From the NCBI RefSeq assembly GCF_041154455.1, contig NZ_AP028664.1:3535001-3599000 (forward strand): a stretch of DNA of 64,000 nucleotides, given 5' to 3'. The notes under the pieces are model-generated. The model was not told the origin of the DNA and made no database searches. It was given only the letters and a program-made list of their open reading frames with translations. This document shows positions 1 through 8,897 of the stretch, piece by piece. The stretch comes from Variovorax sp. V213 (GTDB taxonomy: Bacteria; Pseudomonadota; Gammaproteobacteria; Burkholderiales; Burkholderiaceae_C). The translations under genes and the position numbers were made by a program. Within the stretch, counting starts at the first letter, position 1, and every line of letters begins with the position of its first letter.

Positions 1-1069
1 CGATCGCGGCGCGGATCTTTTCGGCATAGCCCTTGTCGAGGAGGCGGTCGAGCGGGTTCTTCACGAAGTCCGGGTCGCCCAGGTAGCTGTTGCGGTCTAC
101 GTAAGCGTGGCGCATGGCCTCGATCTGGTAGTGCACGGACTCGGCCGAGCGGAAGCCCAGGTCCTTGAGCGGATAGCCCTCGAGGATGTTGAGCATCTCG
201 CAGATGATCACGCCGCCCGAACTCGGCGGCGGCGCCGACACCACGCGATAGCCGCGGTAGTCGCATTCGACCGGCGCCAGTTCGCGCGTCTTGTATTGGT
301 CGAGATCGGCCTGGGTGATGATGCCCTTGCCGGCCTGGCTCGACGCGACGATGGCCTGCCCGACCCAGCCCTTGTAGAAGCCGTCGACACCCTTGGCGCT
401 GACGGCGCGCAGCGTCTTGGCGAGATCTTTCTGCACCAGCTTCTGGCCGACCGCGAACGGCTCTCCCTTGTTCAGGAAGATCGCGCCGGAGACCGGATCC
501 TTCTTGAAATCGTTGGTGGAGGTGCGCAGCATGTCGATGTCGCCCTGCTCCAGCGTAAAGCCCTTCTCGGCCAGCTGGATCGAGGGAGCGATGAGGTCGG
601 CGCGCTTCATGGTGCCGTACTTCTCGCGCGCGTATTCCATGCCCGACACGGAGCCGGGCACCCCCACGGCCAGGTGTCCGTTGGTGCTCAGGCCCTTGAT
701 GACGTTGCCGTCTTTGTCGAGGTACATGTTGGCCGTCGCGGCCAGGGGGGCCTTCTCGCGGAAGTCGAGAAAAGTCTTGCGGCCATCGGCCAGTTGCACG
801 GTCATGAAGCCGCCGCCGCCGAGGTTGCCCGCCGCCGGGTACACCACTGCCAGCGCATAGCCCACGGCCACCGCCGCATCGACCGCGTTGCCGCCGCGCT
901 TGAGCACGTCGACACCGACCTTGGTGGCCAGGTGCTGCGCACTCACGACCATGCCGTGCTCGGCCGCAACCGGTGCCTGCGAGGCGGCGTTGGAAGCGCT
1001 TGCGCCCGCCAGTACGAGTGCCGCCGCCACCGCGGCGCGCAATGTTGGAGTCCAGTGGAGTTGCTGCAT
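1..1069 (-). CDS. ggt: Gamma-glutamyltransferase, N-terminal part (cut by window edge)
   Basis: The frame reads from an ATG at 1069 off the window edge, giving about 356 residues. A Sec-type signal peptide (basic start, then an Ala/Leu-rich core ending near ASNAAS) is followed by the family opening with H-G-M-V-V-S, GGNAVDAAVAVGYALAVVYP and NLGGGGF. Family members are periplasmic Ntn-hydrolases that cleave gamma-glutamyl bonds of glutathione and related compounds and self-process into two subunits. The autocatalytic Thr and the small subunit lie outside the window, so activity cannot be judged. It runs in the same direction as the methyltransferase gene that ends 47 bases upstream. Confidence 0.93.
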   Translation of the reverse strand, partial: MQQLHWTPTLRAAVAAALVLAGASASNAASQAPVAAEHGMVVSAQHLATKVGVDVLKRGGNAVDAAVAVGYALAVVYPAAGNLGGGGFMTVQLADGRKTFLDFREKAPLAATANMYLDKDGNVIKGLSTNGHLAVGVPGSVSGMEYAREKYGTMKRADLIAPSIQLAEKGFTLEQGDIDMLRTSTNDFKKDPVSGAIFLNKGEPFAVGQKLVQKDLAKTLRAVSAKGVDGFYKGWVGQAIVASSQAGKGIITQADLDQYKTRELAPVECDYRGYRVVSAPPPSSGGVIICEMLNILEGYPLKDLGFRSAESVHYQIEAMRHAYVDRNSYLGDPDFVKNPLDRLLDKGYAEKIRAAI

Positions 1070-1116
1070 GGAGAAAGTCCCTCGTTGAGTTGGATGGTGG
1101 GAGGCGATGGATCGGG

Positions 1117-2712
1117 TCATGCGACCAGCAATGCCCGGCGCCGCAAGTCGTTCAAGCCAATCGCCACTTGTTTCAGCGCGAATTCCTTCAACGCTGAAGT
1201 TTCGGCGAGCGGCTTGTCCTCGTGGACGAAGCGCAAGCGATCGGCACGCACCTCGTCCACCAGATGGTCGGCCAGCATCTCGTGCGAATGCGCGCCATCG
1301 AGCAGCGGCAACAGGCAACGCTCGAGCGCGGTGAGCCCCACGGAATCGTGCCATTGGTTGCAGACACTGGCCGAGTTTCCGGCCGACAACGCAAGGCCGG
1401 ATGCCGTTCGCACCGACGGCAGGGCGCGCGGCCGCGCCGATATCTCGGCGGCGACCTGCACCGGCGCGCGCCGGATGCGCACGGCGCCGAGGATGAGCAG
1501 CTCTTCGAGCATCGACAGCACGAGCGGCTCGACCGAAGTGCGCGGCTCACCCGTGGCAGCCACCACCGCCGCGACCAGCGCCGCGACCGACGTGCTGGCC
1601 GGATAGCGGGAGTCGAGCACCTGTGCCAAGGCCTTGTGCACCGGCAGGCGCAGCGTCACCGTGAGATTGCGCAGCGCCTTGCACGGCTGCTCGCGCGCAT
1701 CGAGCGTCAACGCGCCACCGTCCGCCGCAGTGAACACACCGGCGAATTCAAGGCCGTGAATGCGGGCATGGTCGAGCCGGTAGCGGATGTCGCCGCCGCG
1801 GCCCTGCTTCACCAGCAGCGTCTGCCGAAAGGTGCGATTGACCAGAAAGTCGAGATACTGCTCCATCAGGACCTGGCTGCCGCCGCACTCCCGCAGCAGC
1901 GGTTCGCGGACCTTTTCGCCGTAGTTCTGCACGAACATGGTCGAGGGCTCCGCATCTGCCAGGTAGGCCAGGCCCTTGGCCTCGGCGCGCGCCGCAAACT
2001 CCTTGAAATAGCAAGGTGCGTTGCAGGGCTCGAGGAATTCGTGCAGCAGGTAATAACTGCTGGCACCGCGCACGATCGGCATCGTTTCTTCGAGCGTTTT
2101 CTTGAGAACGCTGTCGGAACGCGCCGACTGCTCCAGAAATTCGAGCATGCCGCGCGCATAGGACAGCTGTTCTTCCGGCGTGTCGCGCGGACCGCCGCGC
2201 AGGATCATTGCGTCGCGCACGATCTCCCTCGCCTTCCAGCCCGGGTACACGTTGTAGCTGACATAGGCGACGCCGTCGGGCGCAAGGTTCTCGGAGCAGA
2301 TGCGGAGAATCGCATCCTGCACCGGGCCGGGCACCCAGCTGTAGACCCCGTGGCAGACGATGTAGTCGAACCGGCCGAACGATGCATCGACCTCCGCGAG
2401 GTCGAATACCCGCAGTTCCACGTTCGGCAGCTCCGCGCGGGAGATGGCTCCAACGCCCTGTTCCACCTGCACCTTCGACAAGTCGAGGCCCAAAGCGCTG
2501 GCCCCCGGGTGGCGCGCGGCAAACGGGATCAAGTTGCCGCCAGCCGCACAGCCAAGCTCCAGCACCCTCGCCCGAGCCGGCGCCGGGGTCTGGAGACCGA
2601 ACAGGAACGCAGTGGCTTCCAGATGCTCGACAGCCGTTTGCGGGAACGGGTGCGATTCATAGGGCACCGCGTCGTAGTAGCTCGTGAGCGTCGAAGTCAG
2701 TGAATCGGGCAC
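1117..2712 (-). CDS. Class I SAM-dependent methyltransferase with methyltransferase regulatory domain
   Basis: Residues about 40-150 form a Rossmann methyltransferase fold with the SAM motif VLELGCAAGGN at 50-60. The following part resembles the methyltransferase regulatory domain (FLEPCNAPCYFKEF), and the last ~150 residues look like the PKMT-type C-terminal module seen in many proteobacterial orphan methyltransferases. I chose the GTG at 2712, giving 531 residues, because AAGGA lies just upstream. The frame extends to a TTG at 2820, but that codon sits in the U-tract of the ssrA terminator. The substrate is unknown. It lies downstream of ssrA and upstream of ggt on the same strand. Confidence 0.8.
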   Translation of the reverse strand: MPDSLTSTLTSYYDAVPYESHPFPQTAVEHLEATAFLFGLQTPAPARARVLELGCAAGGNLIPFAARHPGASALGLDLSKVQVEQGVGAISRAELPNVELRVFDLAEVDASFGRFDYIVCHGVYSWVPGPVQDAILRICSENLAPDGVAYVSYNVYPGWKAREIVRDAMILRGGPRDTPEEQLSYARGMLEFLEQSARSDSVLKKTLEETMPIVRGASSYYLLHEFLEPCNAPCYFKEFAARAEAKGLAYLADAEPSTMFVQNYGEKVREPLLRECGGSQVLMEQYLDFLVNRTFRQTLLVKQGRGGDIRYRLDHARIHGLEFAGVFTAADGGALTLDAREQPCKALRNLTVTLRLPVHKALAQVLDSRYPASTSVAALVAAVVAATGEPRTSVEPLVLSMLEELLILGAVRIRRAPVQVAAEISARPRALPSVRTASGLALSAGNSASVCNQWHDSVGLTALERCLLPLLDGAHSHEMLADHLVDEVRADRLRFVHEDKPLAETSALKEFALKQVAIGLNDLRRRALLVA

Positions 2713-2820
2713 GGCGTCCTTTTTTTTGGCGGATCGAAGCGGCCCGCCAAGCGCCTTGCGAGGAGGCGCAACGGTTGTGGCGTGACAGCGCCCGCTGACT
2801 ATAGCCGTGCGTCCGGGCAA

Positions 2821-2853
2821 AAAAAAGCCAACCTGCCACAGGTTGGCTTTTTT
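2821..2853 (-). terminator. Rho-independent terminator of ssrA
   Basis: A perfect 7-bp stem (GCCAACC / GGTTGGC) with a 7-base loop is flanked by an A-run on one side and a T-run on the other. On the minus strand it begins about 9 bases past the tmRNA 3' end and ends in a long U-tract. The A/T flanks also make it a plausible terminator on the plus strand. Confidence 0.88.
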
Positions 2854-2861
2854 GTGATGAA

Positions 2862-3246
2862 TGGTGGAGCTGGGGGGATTTGAACCCCCGTCCGCAAGCC
2901 TTCTTCGCGCAGTTCTACATGTTTAGTGATCTGATTTGAGTCTCGCTTCCGGAGTCGCGCAGTCACACGCTAAACCGGACGCCAGCACCCTATTTTCTCG
3001 CCCCGACCCAAGGTACCCGGATCGGAGCCAGCCCATGTAATTATCCTTGCAGCCGGGAGGTCGGGATTGCTCCAGACCCCCTTGCCCAGCCCATCGGCCA
3101 ACTGTTGCAAGGCTCACTGGCAATTAAGCAGCGAGTGCGAAACGTTCGTCGTTTGCAGTTAGTTTGTTTGAATCTGTTTTACGAGCGCATTCAGCTCGAC
3201 ATGCCCCGCTGCGATTCCGAACCCACGTCGAAACCAGTGCAGCCCC
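2862..3246 (-). ncRNA. ssrA: Transfer-messenger RNA (tmRNA)
   Basis: The tRNA-like ends are visible. The 5' end GGGGCTG (3246-3240) pairs with CAGCTCC before the 3' CCA (2864-2862), and the T-arm reads GGGGGTTCAAATCCCCC. Between them lies a mRNA-like section with a resume codon GCA and a short frame encoding ANDERFALAA followed by TAA. The RNA is about 385 nt, a normal length. It rescues stalled ribosomes with SmpB, which is not in this window. The tag is of the betaproteobacterial type. Confidence 0.97.
3124..3156 (-). other. tmRNA proteolysis-tag reading frame
   Basis: Ten codons from the resume GCA at 3156 to TAA at 3124 encode A-N-D-E-R-F-A-L-A-A. The C-terminal A-L-A-A is the degron recognised by ClpXP/ClpAP in known systems. 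It has no start codon because translation resumes on it during trans-translation. Confidence 0.95.
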
Positions 3247-3255
3247 AAGCCAACC

Positions 3256-3282
3256 ATTTTAGGCCTTATTTAGCAATTGCAA
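3256..3282 (-). promoter_or_regulatory. Candidate ssrA promoter overlapping the end of gph
   Basis: On the minus strand a TTGCAA (3282-3277) lies 15 bases before TAAAAT (3261-3256), which is 9 bases upstream of the mature tmRNA 5' end. The -10 matches well. The spacer is short, so the exact -35 is uncertain. The element overlaps the gph stop codon. Confidence 0.4.
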
Positions 3283-3927
3283 GAGCTCCAGGGGCGTAGC
3301 GATCGAGGCATCTGCGTTCCAGAGCGTCACATCGGCCTGCGGACCCATGTAGCCATAGGTAGCCGCGATGGTTCGCATGCCCGCGGCACGGCCGGCGATG
3401 ATGTCGCGTTCGTCGTCTCCCACGTAGATGCACGCGCTGGACGGCACCCCCATCCGCCGCGCCGCTTCGTGCAAGGGCTCGGGGTGCGGCTTGGAATACG
3501 GCGTCGTATCGCCGCTCACGATAGCCTGCGCGCTGCTGAAAAGCGGAATGGCACGTGTCAACGGATCGGTGAAGCGCGCCGACTTGTTGGTGACCACACC
3601 CCAGGCCAGCCCACGTGCGCAGATGGCGTCGATCAGCGCCTGTACCCCGTCGAACACGTGCGTATTGAGCAGCATGCGGTTTTCATAGGCCACGAAGAAT
3701 TCTTCGCGCAGTACGGGGAACTCCGGTGCATCGGGCGTGATGCCGAACGCCACGCCGAGCATGCCCCGTGCGCCAGCCCCGGCCATGAACCGATAGCGCT
3801 CCAGCGGATACGACTCGAGACCGCGATCGGTACGCATCTTGTCGGCTGCGGCGCCGAGATCGGGTGCGCTGTCGATCAGCGTGCCGTCCAGATCGAACAG
3901 CACGGCTTTTACTGCTTCGGCCGTCAC
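3259..3927 (-). CDS. gph: HAD-family phosphoglycolate phosphatase
   Basis: This is a HAD hydrolase of 222 residues. Motif I is FDLDGT (catalytic Asp12 and Asp14), motif II is VVTNKS, motif III is SKPHPEP, and motif IV is VGDDERD. The alpha-helical cap between motifs I and II has the size usual for Gph. It likely dephosphorylates 2-phosphoglycolate. The adjacent family MupP (MurNAc-6-P phosphatase) is hard to exclude from sequence alone, and ubiG-gph/mupP pairs are common in proteobacteria. The GTG at 3927 was chosen because it overlaps the ubiG stop as GTGA, which implies translational coupling. The longer frame upstream is only ubiG in another phase. Confidence 0.88.
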   Translation of the reverse strand: MTAEAVKAVLFDLDGTLIDSAPDLGAAADKMRTDRGLESYPLERYRFMAGAGARGMLGVAFGITPDAPEFPVLREEFFVAYENRMLLNTHVFDGVQALIDAICARGLAWGVVTNKSARFTDPLTRAIPLFSSAQAIVSGDTTPYSKPHPEPLHEAARRMGVPSSACIYVGDDERDIIAGRAAGMRTIAATYGYMGPQADVTLWNADASIATPLELLQLLNKA

Positions 3928-4655
3928 GCTTGCGAACCCGTCGTCAAGGCCGGCTTCTGCGTGGCGAACATGTAGTTGACGCTGGTGTCGGCGCTGAGCC
4001 AGTAGCGGCGAGTCAACGGGTTGTGCTCCATCCCCCGCGTGTGCCGCAAGTCGAGGCCCGCTGCGCGGCAGTGGGCCGCCAGCTCGCTGGGTCGGATCAG
4101 TTTTGCGTATTCGTGGGTGCCGCGGGGAAGCATGCCCAAAACGTATTCGGCACCGACGATGGCCAGCATGAACGACTTGAGGCTGCGGTTGATGGTGGAG
4201 AAGAAGACCCAGCCCCCCGGCTTCACCAGCGTTGCACAAGCCTGGACGATGGAAGCGGGCTCGGGCACGTGCTCGAGCATTTCCATGCAGGTCACGACGT
4301 CGAAACTGCGAGGCTGCTCCGCGGCGAGTGCCTCGGCACTGATTTCGCGGTATTTGACGCCGCTGGTGCCGGCTTCGAGCGCGTGCAACCGCGCCACCTT
4401 GAGCGCCTTGCTCGCCAGATCGATGCCGAGCACCTCGGCGCCTTTTCGGGCCATCGAATCGGCGAGGATGCCTCCGCCGCAGCCGATATCGAGCACCTTG
4501 CGCTCCGATAAGGGCGCAATACCGTCAATCCATTCCAGCCGGAGCGGATTGATTTCATGGAGCGGACGGAATTCACTGTCCAAATCCCACCAGCGATGGG
4601 CGAGTTCCGAAAACTTGGCCAGTTCCGCCGGATCGGCATTCACGTTATCTGTCAT
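3924..4655 (-). CDS. ubiG: Ubiquinone biosynthesis O-methyltransferase UbiG
   Basis: The 243-residue protein has the UbiG N-terminal signature (ELAKFSELAHRWWDLDSEFRPLHEINPLRLEWI), then SAM motif I VLDIGCGGGILADSMA and the acidic post-I segment VLGIDLASKAL. UbiG methylates two hydroxyl groups of the quinone ring during ubiquinone synthesis on the membrane. Length and motifs match the family throughout. It is the first gene of a two-gene minus-strand unit with gph, whose GTG overlaps its TGA. Confidence 0.96.
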   Translation of the reverse strand: MTDNVNADPAELAKFSELAHRWWDLDSEFRPLHEINPLRLEWIDGIAPLSERKVLDIGCGGGILADSMARKGAEVLGIDLASKALKVARLHALEAGTSGVKYREISAEALAAEQPRSFDVVTCMEMLEHVPEPASIVQACATLVKPGGWVFFSTINRSLKSFMLAIVGAEYVLGMLPRGTHEYAKLIRPSELAAHCRAAGLDLRHTRGMEHNPLTRRYWLSADTSVNYMFATQKPALTTGSQA

Positions 4656-4735
4656 GCCACGATTATGAAACGGAGAATACGCTGATGAACGGCCTCGGGC
4701 ATTCGTCTCGCCCCTGGAAGCAATTCGACAGGCAT

Positions 4736-4766
4736 AAAAAAACCCCGCCGAAGCGGGGTTTTTTTT
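4736..4766. terminator. Terminator downstream of ompA-like gene
   Basis: A 6-bp GC stem (CCCCGC / GCGGGG) with a CGAA loop is flanked by seven A on the left and eight T on the right, so it can act in both directions. Its likely job is ending the minus-strand ompA-family transcript before ubiG. Confidence 0.9.
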
Positions 4767-4781
4767 AGCGATTCAATCGAA

Positions 4782-5438
4782 TCACTTGTTGGCGCGGGTG
4801 CCGACCACTTCGATTTCCACGCGGCGGTTCTTGGCGCGGCCTTCCTTGGTCTTGTTGTCAGCCACAGGCTGCTTCTCGCCCTTGCCTTCGGTGTAGACGC
4901 GGTTGCGTTCGATGCCCTTCGAGACCAAGAAGGCCTTGACGGCTTCGGCGCGGCGCACCGACAGACGCTGGTTGTAGGCGTCCGAACCGATCGAGTCGGT
5001 GTGGCCCACGGCGATGATCACTTCGAGGTTGACGTCACGGATCTTCGAGACCAGGTCGGTCAGCTTTGCGCGACCTTCGGGCTTCAGAACCGACTTGTCG
5101 AAGTCGAAGAATGCATCAGCAGCGAAGGTCACCTTCGAAGCGGCGACTTGCGGTGCAGGCGCGGGAGCGGCCGGTGCGCCCGGAGCGGGAATCACTGCAG
5201 GCGGAGCTGCTGCAACCAGAGCGCCGTCGCAACCGGCGGCGGCAGTAGCCGGCGTCCAGTTGGCATCGCGCCAGCACAGTTCGTTCGTGCCATTCTTCCA
5301 AACCAGTTCGCCGGTGCCGTTTTGCCAGTTGTCGATCGTAGGACCGCCATTCGCAGCGGTGACACGGGTCTGCGCGCCGGCGGCAGTGGCGAGCGCAGCG
5401 ACTGCAAACATCATCGCCACTTTATTCAGTTTCTTCAT
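4782..5438 (-). CDS. OmpA-family outer membrane / peptidoglycan-binding protein
   Basis: This 218-residue protein has a clear signal peptide (MKKLNK..., cleavage near AGAQ) and a short central part with repeated NGT motifs and two cysteines. A Pro/Ala-rich linker precedes a C-terminal OmpA domain. The domain shows FFDFDKSVLKPEGRAKL, VGHTDSIG, the peptidoglycan-binding helix YNQRLSVRRAEAVKAFL and the closing GRAKNRRVEIEV. It probably anchors the outer membrane to peptidoglycan. There is no room for an eight-stranded barrel, so it is not full-length OmpA. A strong AGGAG lies upstream of the ATG. The terminator at 4736-4766 follows. Confidence 0.93.
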   Translation of the reverse strand: MKKLNKVAMMFAVAALATAAGAQTRVTAANGGPTIDNWQNGTGELVWKNGTNELCWRDANWTPATAAAGCDGALVAAAPPAVIPAPGAPAAPAPAPQVAASKVTFAADAFFDFDKSVLKPEGRAKLTDLVSKIRDVNLEVIIAVGHTDSIGSDAYNQRLSVRRAEAVKAFLVSKGIERNRVYTEGKGEKQPVADNKTKEGRAKNRRVEIEVVGTRANK

Positions 5439-5663
5439 GGTTCTCCTCTTGGGGAAAAAGCCGCAGCCGCGCTGCGAATCAAGGACGCTTTAAGTGACCA
5501 CCACCCAAAACGTTGAGGCGATTGTGCCATAGGGTCTTTGGCAAACAGGCCGCTGGACGGCCCGGAAGCGTAGGACGGAGGCGGAATAGCCGCCTTGTGT
5601 TGCGGCGGTGCGACACCCCTCACAGCGTAAAATTTCGCCTTCCTGCCGCCAGCCTCTCGCTCA

Positions 5664-8309
5664 ATGACCTCCTTCGCCAAAGAAACCCTGCCCATCAGTC
5701 TCGAAGAGGAAATGCGCAGCAGCTATCTCGATTACGCCATGAGCGTGATCGTTGGCCGGGCGCTTCCCGATGCGCGCGATGGCCTCAAGCCCGTGCACCG
5801 GCGCGTGCTGTACGCCATGCACGAGCTCAACAACGACTGGAACCGGGCGTACAAGAAGTCCGCCCGTATCGTGGGCGACGTGATCGGTAAGTACCACCCG
5901 CACGGCGACCAATCCGTGTACGACACCATCGTGCGGCTCGCGCAGGACTTTTCCATGCGCCATATGCTGGTCGACGGCCAGGGCAACTTCGGGTCGGTCG
6001 ACGGGGACAACGCGGCCGCAATGCGGTATACGGAAATCCGGCTCGCCAAAATTGCGCACGAAATGCTGGGCGATATCGACAAGGAAACTGTCGATTTCCA
6101 AGACAATTACGACGGCTCGGAAAAAGAACCCAAGGTTTTGCCGAGCAAACTGCCCAATTTGCTGGTGAATGGCTCCGGCGGTATTGCGGTTGGCATGGCG
6201 ACCAATATTCCACCGCACAATCTCAATGAGGTGGTGGACGCCTGCCTGCACTTGCTGCGCAATCCACAGGCTTCCATCGACGAACTGATGGAAATCGTGC
6301 CGGCGCCCGACTTCCCCACCGCCGGCATCATTTACGGCATCAATGGCGTGAGGGACGGCTACCGCACCGGCCGCGGCAAGGTCGTGATGCGAGCCAAGTG
6401 CCACTTCGAGGACATCGACCGCGGCCAGCGCCAGGCGATCATCGTCGACGAGCTCCCCTACCAGGTCAACAAGAAGACGCTGCAGGAGCGCATGGCCGAG
6501 CTGGTGCACGAGAAGAAGATCGAAGGCATCAGCCACATCCAGGACGAATCCGACAAGTCGGGCATGCGCCTGGTGATCGAGCTCAAGCGCGGCGAAGTGC
6601 CCGAGGTGGTGCTCAACAACCTCTACAAGCAGACGCAGCTGCAAGACACCTTCGGCATCAACATGGTGGCGCTGGTCGACGGCCAGCCCAAGCTGTGCAA
6701 CCTGAAGGACCTGATCGAGGTCTTCCTGCAGCACCGCCGCGAAGTGGTCACGCGCCGCACCGTCTTCACCCTGCGCAAGGCCCGCGAACGCGGCCACGTG
6801 CTCGAAGGCCTGGCAGTGGCGCTGGCCAACATCGACGAATTCATCTCCATCATCCGCAACGCCCCGACGCCGCCGGTCGCCAAGGCCGAACTGATGACCC
6901 GCAGCTGGGACAGCAAGCTGGTGCGCGAAATGCTCACGCGTTCACGCGCCGACGGCGGCGTGGTCAACGCCGACGACTACCGCCCCGAGGGCCTGGAACG
7001 CGAGTTCGGCATGGGTTCGGACGGCCTCTATCGCCTGTCGGAAACCCAGGCGCAGGAAATCCTGCAGATGCGCCTGCAGCGCCTGACCGGCCTCGAGCAG
7101 GACAAGATCGTTGCCGAGTACAAGGAAGTCATGGCAGAGATCGACGACCTGCTCGACATCCTCGCCAAGCCCGAACGGGTCTCGGTCATCATCGGCGACG
7201 AACTCGGCACCATCAAGCAGGAATTCGGCCAGAGCAAGCTCGGCGCACGCCGCAGCCTGGTCGAGCACAGCGCCTACGATCTCTCCACCGAAGACCTGAT
7301 CACCCCGACCGACATGGTGGTCACGCTCTCGCACAGCGGCTACATCAAGAGCCAGCCGCTCCACGAATACCGGGCGCAAAAACGCGGCGGGCGCGGCAAG
7401 CAGGCCACGGTCACCAAGGAAGACGACTGGATCGACCAGCTCTTCATTGCCAACACGCACGACTACATCCTGTGCTTCTCCAACCGCGGCCGGCTCTACT
7501 GGCTCAAGGTGTGGGAAGTGCCGGCGGGTTCGCGCGGATCGCGCGGCCGTCCGATCGTCAACATGTTCCCGCTGCAGGAAGGCGAGAAGATCAACGTCGC
7601 GCTCGCCCTGACCGGCGAGAAGCGCAACTTTCCGGCCGACCAGTATGTGTTCATGGCAACCTCCATGGGCACGGTCAAGAAGACCACGCTCGACGAATTC
7701 AACAATCCGCGCAAGGGCGGCATCATCGCGGTGAACCTCGATGAGGGCGACTACCTCATCGGCGCCGCCCTCACCGACGGCAAGCACGATGTGATGCTGT
7801 TCAGCGACGGCGGCAAGGCGGTGCGTTTCGACGAAGAAGACGTGCGTCCACTGGGCCGCAACGCGCGCGGCGTGCGCGGCATGTCGCTCGACCCGGGGCA
7901 AGGCGTGATCGCCATGCTGGTGGCCGAGGACGAGCAGCAAAGCGTGCTCACCGCCACCGAAAATGGTTACGGAAAGCGCACAAGCATTACCGAGTACACC
8001 CGTCATGGCCGCGGAACCAAAGGCATGATTGCGATTCAACAGAGCGAGCGCAACGGCAAAGTCGTTGCCGCCACCCTCGTGCATGCGGACGATGAGATCA
8101 TGCTCATCACCGACAAGGGCGTGCTTGTGCGCACCCGGGTTGCCGAGATTCGCGAACTGGGTCGCGCGACGCAAGGCGTCACGCTGATCGGGCTCGACGA
8201 AGGCGCCAAACTCAGCGGGCTACAACGAATCGTCGAAAACGACGCCAACGGCGAGACCGAGCCGGGCGCAGACGATACTTCCACATCTTCAACGGAGAAC
8301 CCTCAGTGA
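5664..8309 (+). CDS. gyrA: DNA gyrase subunit A
   Basis: This 881-residue protein is a complete GyrA. The N-terminal region has the winged-helix/tower domain with the catalytic Tyr in AAAMRYTEIRL, and the C-terminal pinwheel starts after the GyrA box (QKRGGRG). In the quinolone-resistance region the residue at E. coli position 83 is Gln (codon 5910-5912), followed by Ser84 and Asp87, so the numbering aligns exactly without gaps. No good Shine-Dalgarno precedes the ATG. A TAAAAT lies about 35 bases upstream. The stop overlaps the GTG of the next gene (GTGA), so it is the head of the serC-pheA-tyrA-aroA run. Confidence 0.98.
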   Translation: MTSFAKETLPISLEEEMRSSYLDYAMSVIVGRALPDARDGLKPVHRRVLYAMHELNNDWNRAYKKSARIVGDVIGKYHPHGDQSVYDTIVRLAQDFSMRHMLVDGQGNFGSVDGDNAAAMRYTEIRLAKIAHEMLGDIDKETVDFQDNYDGSEKEPKVLPSKLPNLLVNGSGGIAVGMATNIPPHNLNEVVDACLHLLRNPQASIDELMEIVPAPDFPTAGIIYGINGVRDGYRTGRGKVVMRAKCHFEDIDRGQRQAIIVDELPYQVNKKTLQERMAELVHEKKIEGISHIQDESDKSGMRLVIELKRGEVPEVVLNNLYKQTQLQDTFGINMVALVDGQPKLCNLKDLIEVFLQHRREVVTRRTVFTLRKARERGHVLEGLAVALANIDEFISIIRNAPTPPVAKAELMTRSWDSKLVREMLTRSRADGGVVNADDYRPEGLEREFGMGSDGLYRLSETQAQEILQMRLQRLTGLEQDKIVAEYKEVMAEIDDLLDILAKPERVSVIIGDELGTIKQEFGQSKLGARRSLVEHSAYDLSTEDLITPTDMVVTLSHSGYIKSQPLHEYRAQKRGGRGKQATVTKEDDWIDQLFIANTHDYILCFSNRGRLYWLKVWEVPAGSRGSRGRPIVNMFPLQEGEKINVALALTGEKRNFPADQYVFMATSMGTVKKTTLDEFNNPRKGGIIAVNLDEGDYLIGAALTDGKHDVMLFSDGGKAVRFDEEDVRPLGRNARGVRGMSLDPGQGVIAMLVAEDEQQSVLTATENGYGKRTSITEYTRHGRGTKGMIAIQQSERNGKVVAATLVHADDEIMLITDKGVLVRTRVAEIRELGRATQGVTLIGLDEGAKLSGLQRIVENDANGETEPGADDTSTSSTENPQ

Positions 8310-8896
8310 AAAAATTCAAGCTCGCACTTCTGACTGTCGCCCTGGCTGGCAGCTCGATGGCCGCCATGGCGCAGGACAAAGCCGCGCTTATCAAGCAGTT
8401 CGTGGACGTGCAACGCCCCGGCATCGAATCCCTGGCTCGCGGCCTGGTCGAGCAATCGAGCGCGCCCATCGCGCAGGCCGGTTCGCAGTACCTGCAAACG
8501 CAAGTGCCCGAAGCCAAGCGCGAGTCAGCTGCCAAGGCCGCCGACGCCGAACTGAAGAAGTACTTCGACGAGGCCTACCCGATCGTGCGCGACAAGGCCG
8601 TGCAGCTGGCACCGGGCGCCCTCACCCCGCTGCTCGAGCAGAACTTCAGCGAAGAAGAGCTCAAGCAACTGCTGGCCTGGATCAACTCGCCGCTCAGCAA
8701 GAAGTATCAGGACCTCAATCCGAAGATGCAGACCGCGCTGACCGAAAAGCTCGTGACCGAAACGCGCGGAACCATCGAACCCAAGATGCGCGCGCTGGAC
8801 GAAAACGTGGCCAAGGCGCTGGGCGCTCCGACCGGCGGCTCGCAGCAAGGCGCCGCTCCCGCCAAGGCCCCGGCCAAGGCTCCCGCCAAGAAGTGA
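8306..8896 (+). CDS. DUF2059 domain secreted protein
   Basis: The protein has 196 residues with a signal peptide (MKKFKLALLTVALAGSSMAAMAQ). A helical DUF2059-type domain follows (FSEEELKQLLAWINSPLSKKYQDLNPKM, about residues 110-145). The tail is a lysine/alanine/proline repeat (APAKAPAKAPAKK) typical of periplasmic proteins that touch the envelope or nucleic acid. The function is unknown. The start is a GTG overlapping the gyrA stop, and the stop is one base from the serC start, so it is co-transcribed with both. This position between gyrA and serC is a recurring arrangement in related bacteria as far as I recall. Confidence 0.85.
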   Translation: MKKFKLALLTVALAGSSMAAMAQDKAALIKQFVDVQRPGIESLARGLVEQSSAPIAQAGSQYLQTQVPEAKRESAAKAADAELKKYFDEAYPIVRDKAVQLAPGALTPLLEQNFSEEELKQLLAWINSPLSKKYQDLNPKMQTALTEKLVTETRGTIEPKMRALDENVAKALGAPTGGSQQGAAPAKAPAKAPAKK

Positions 8897-8897
8897 C

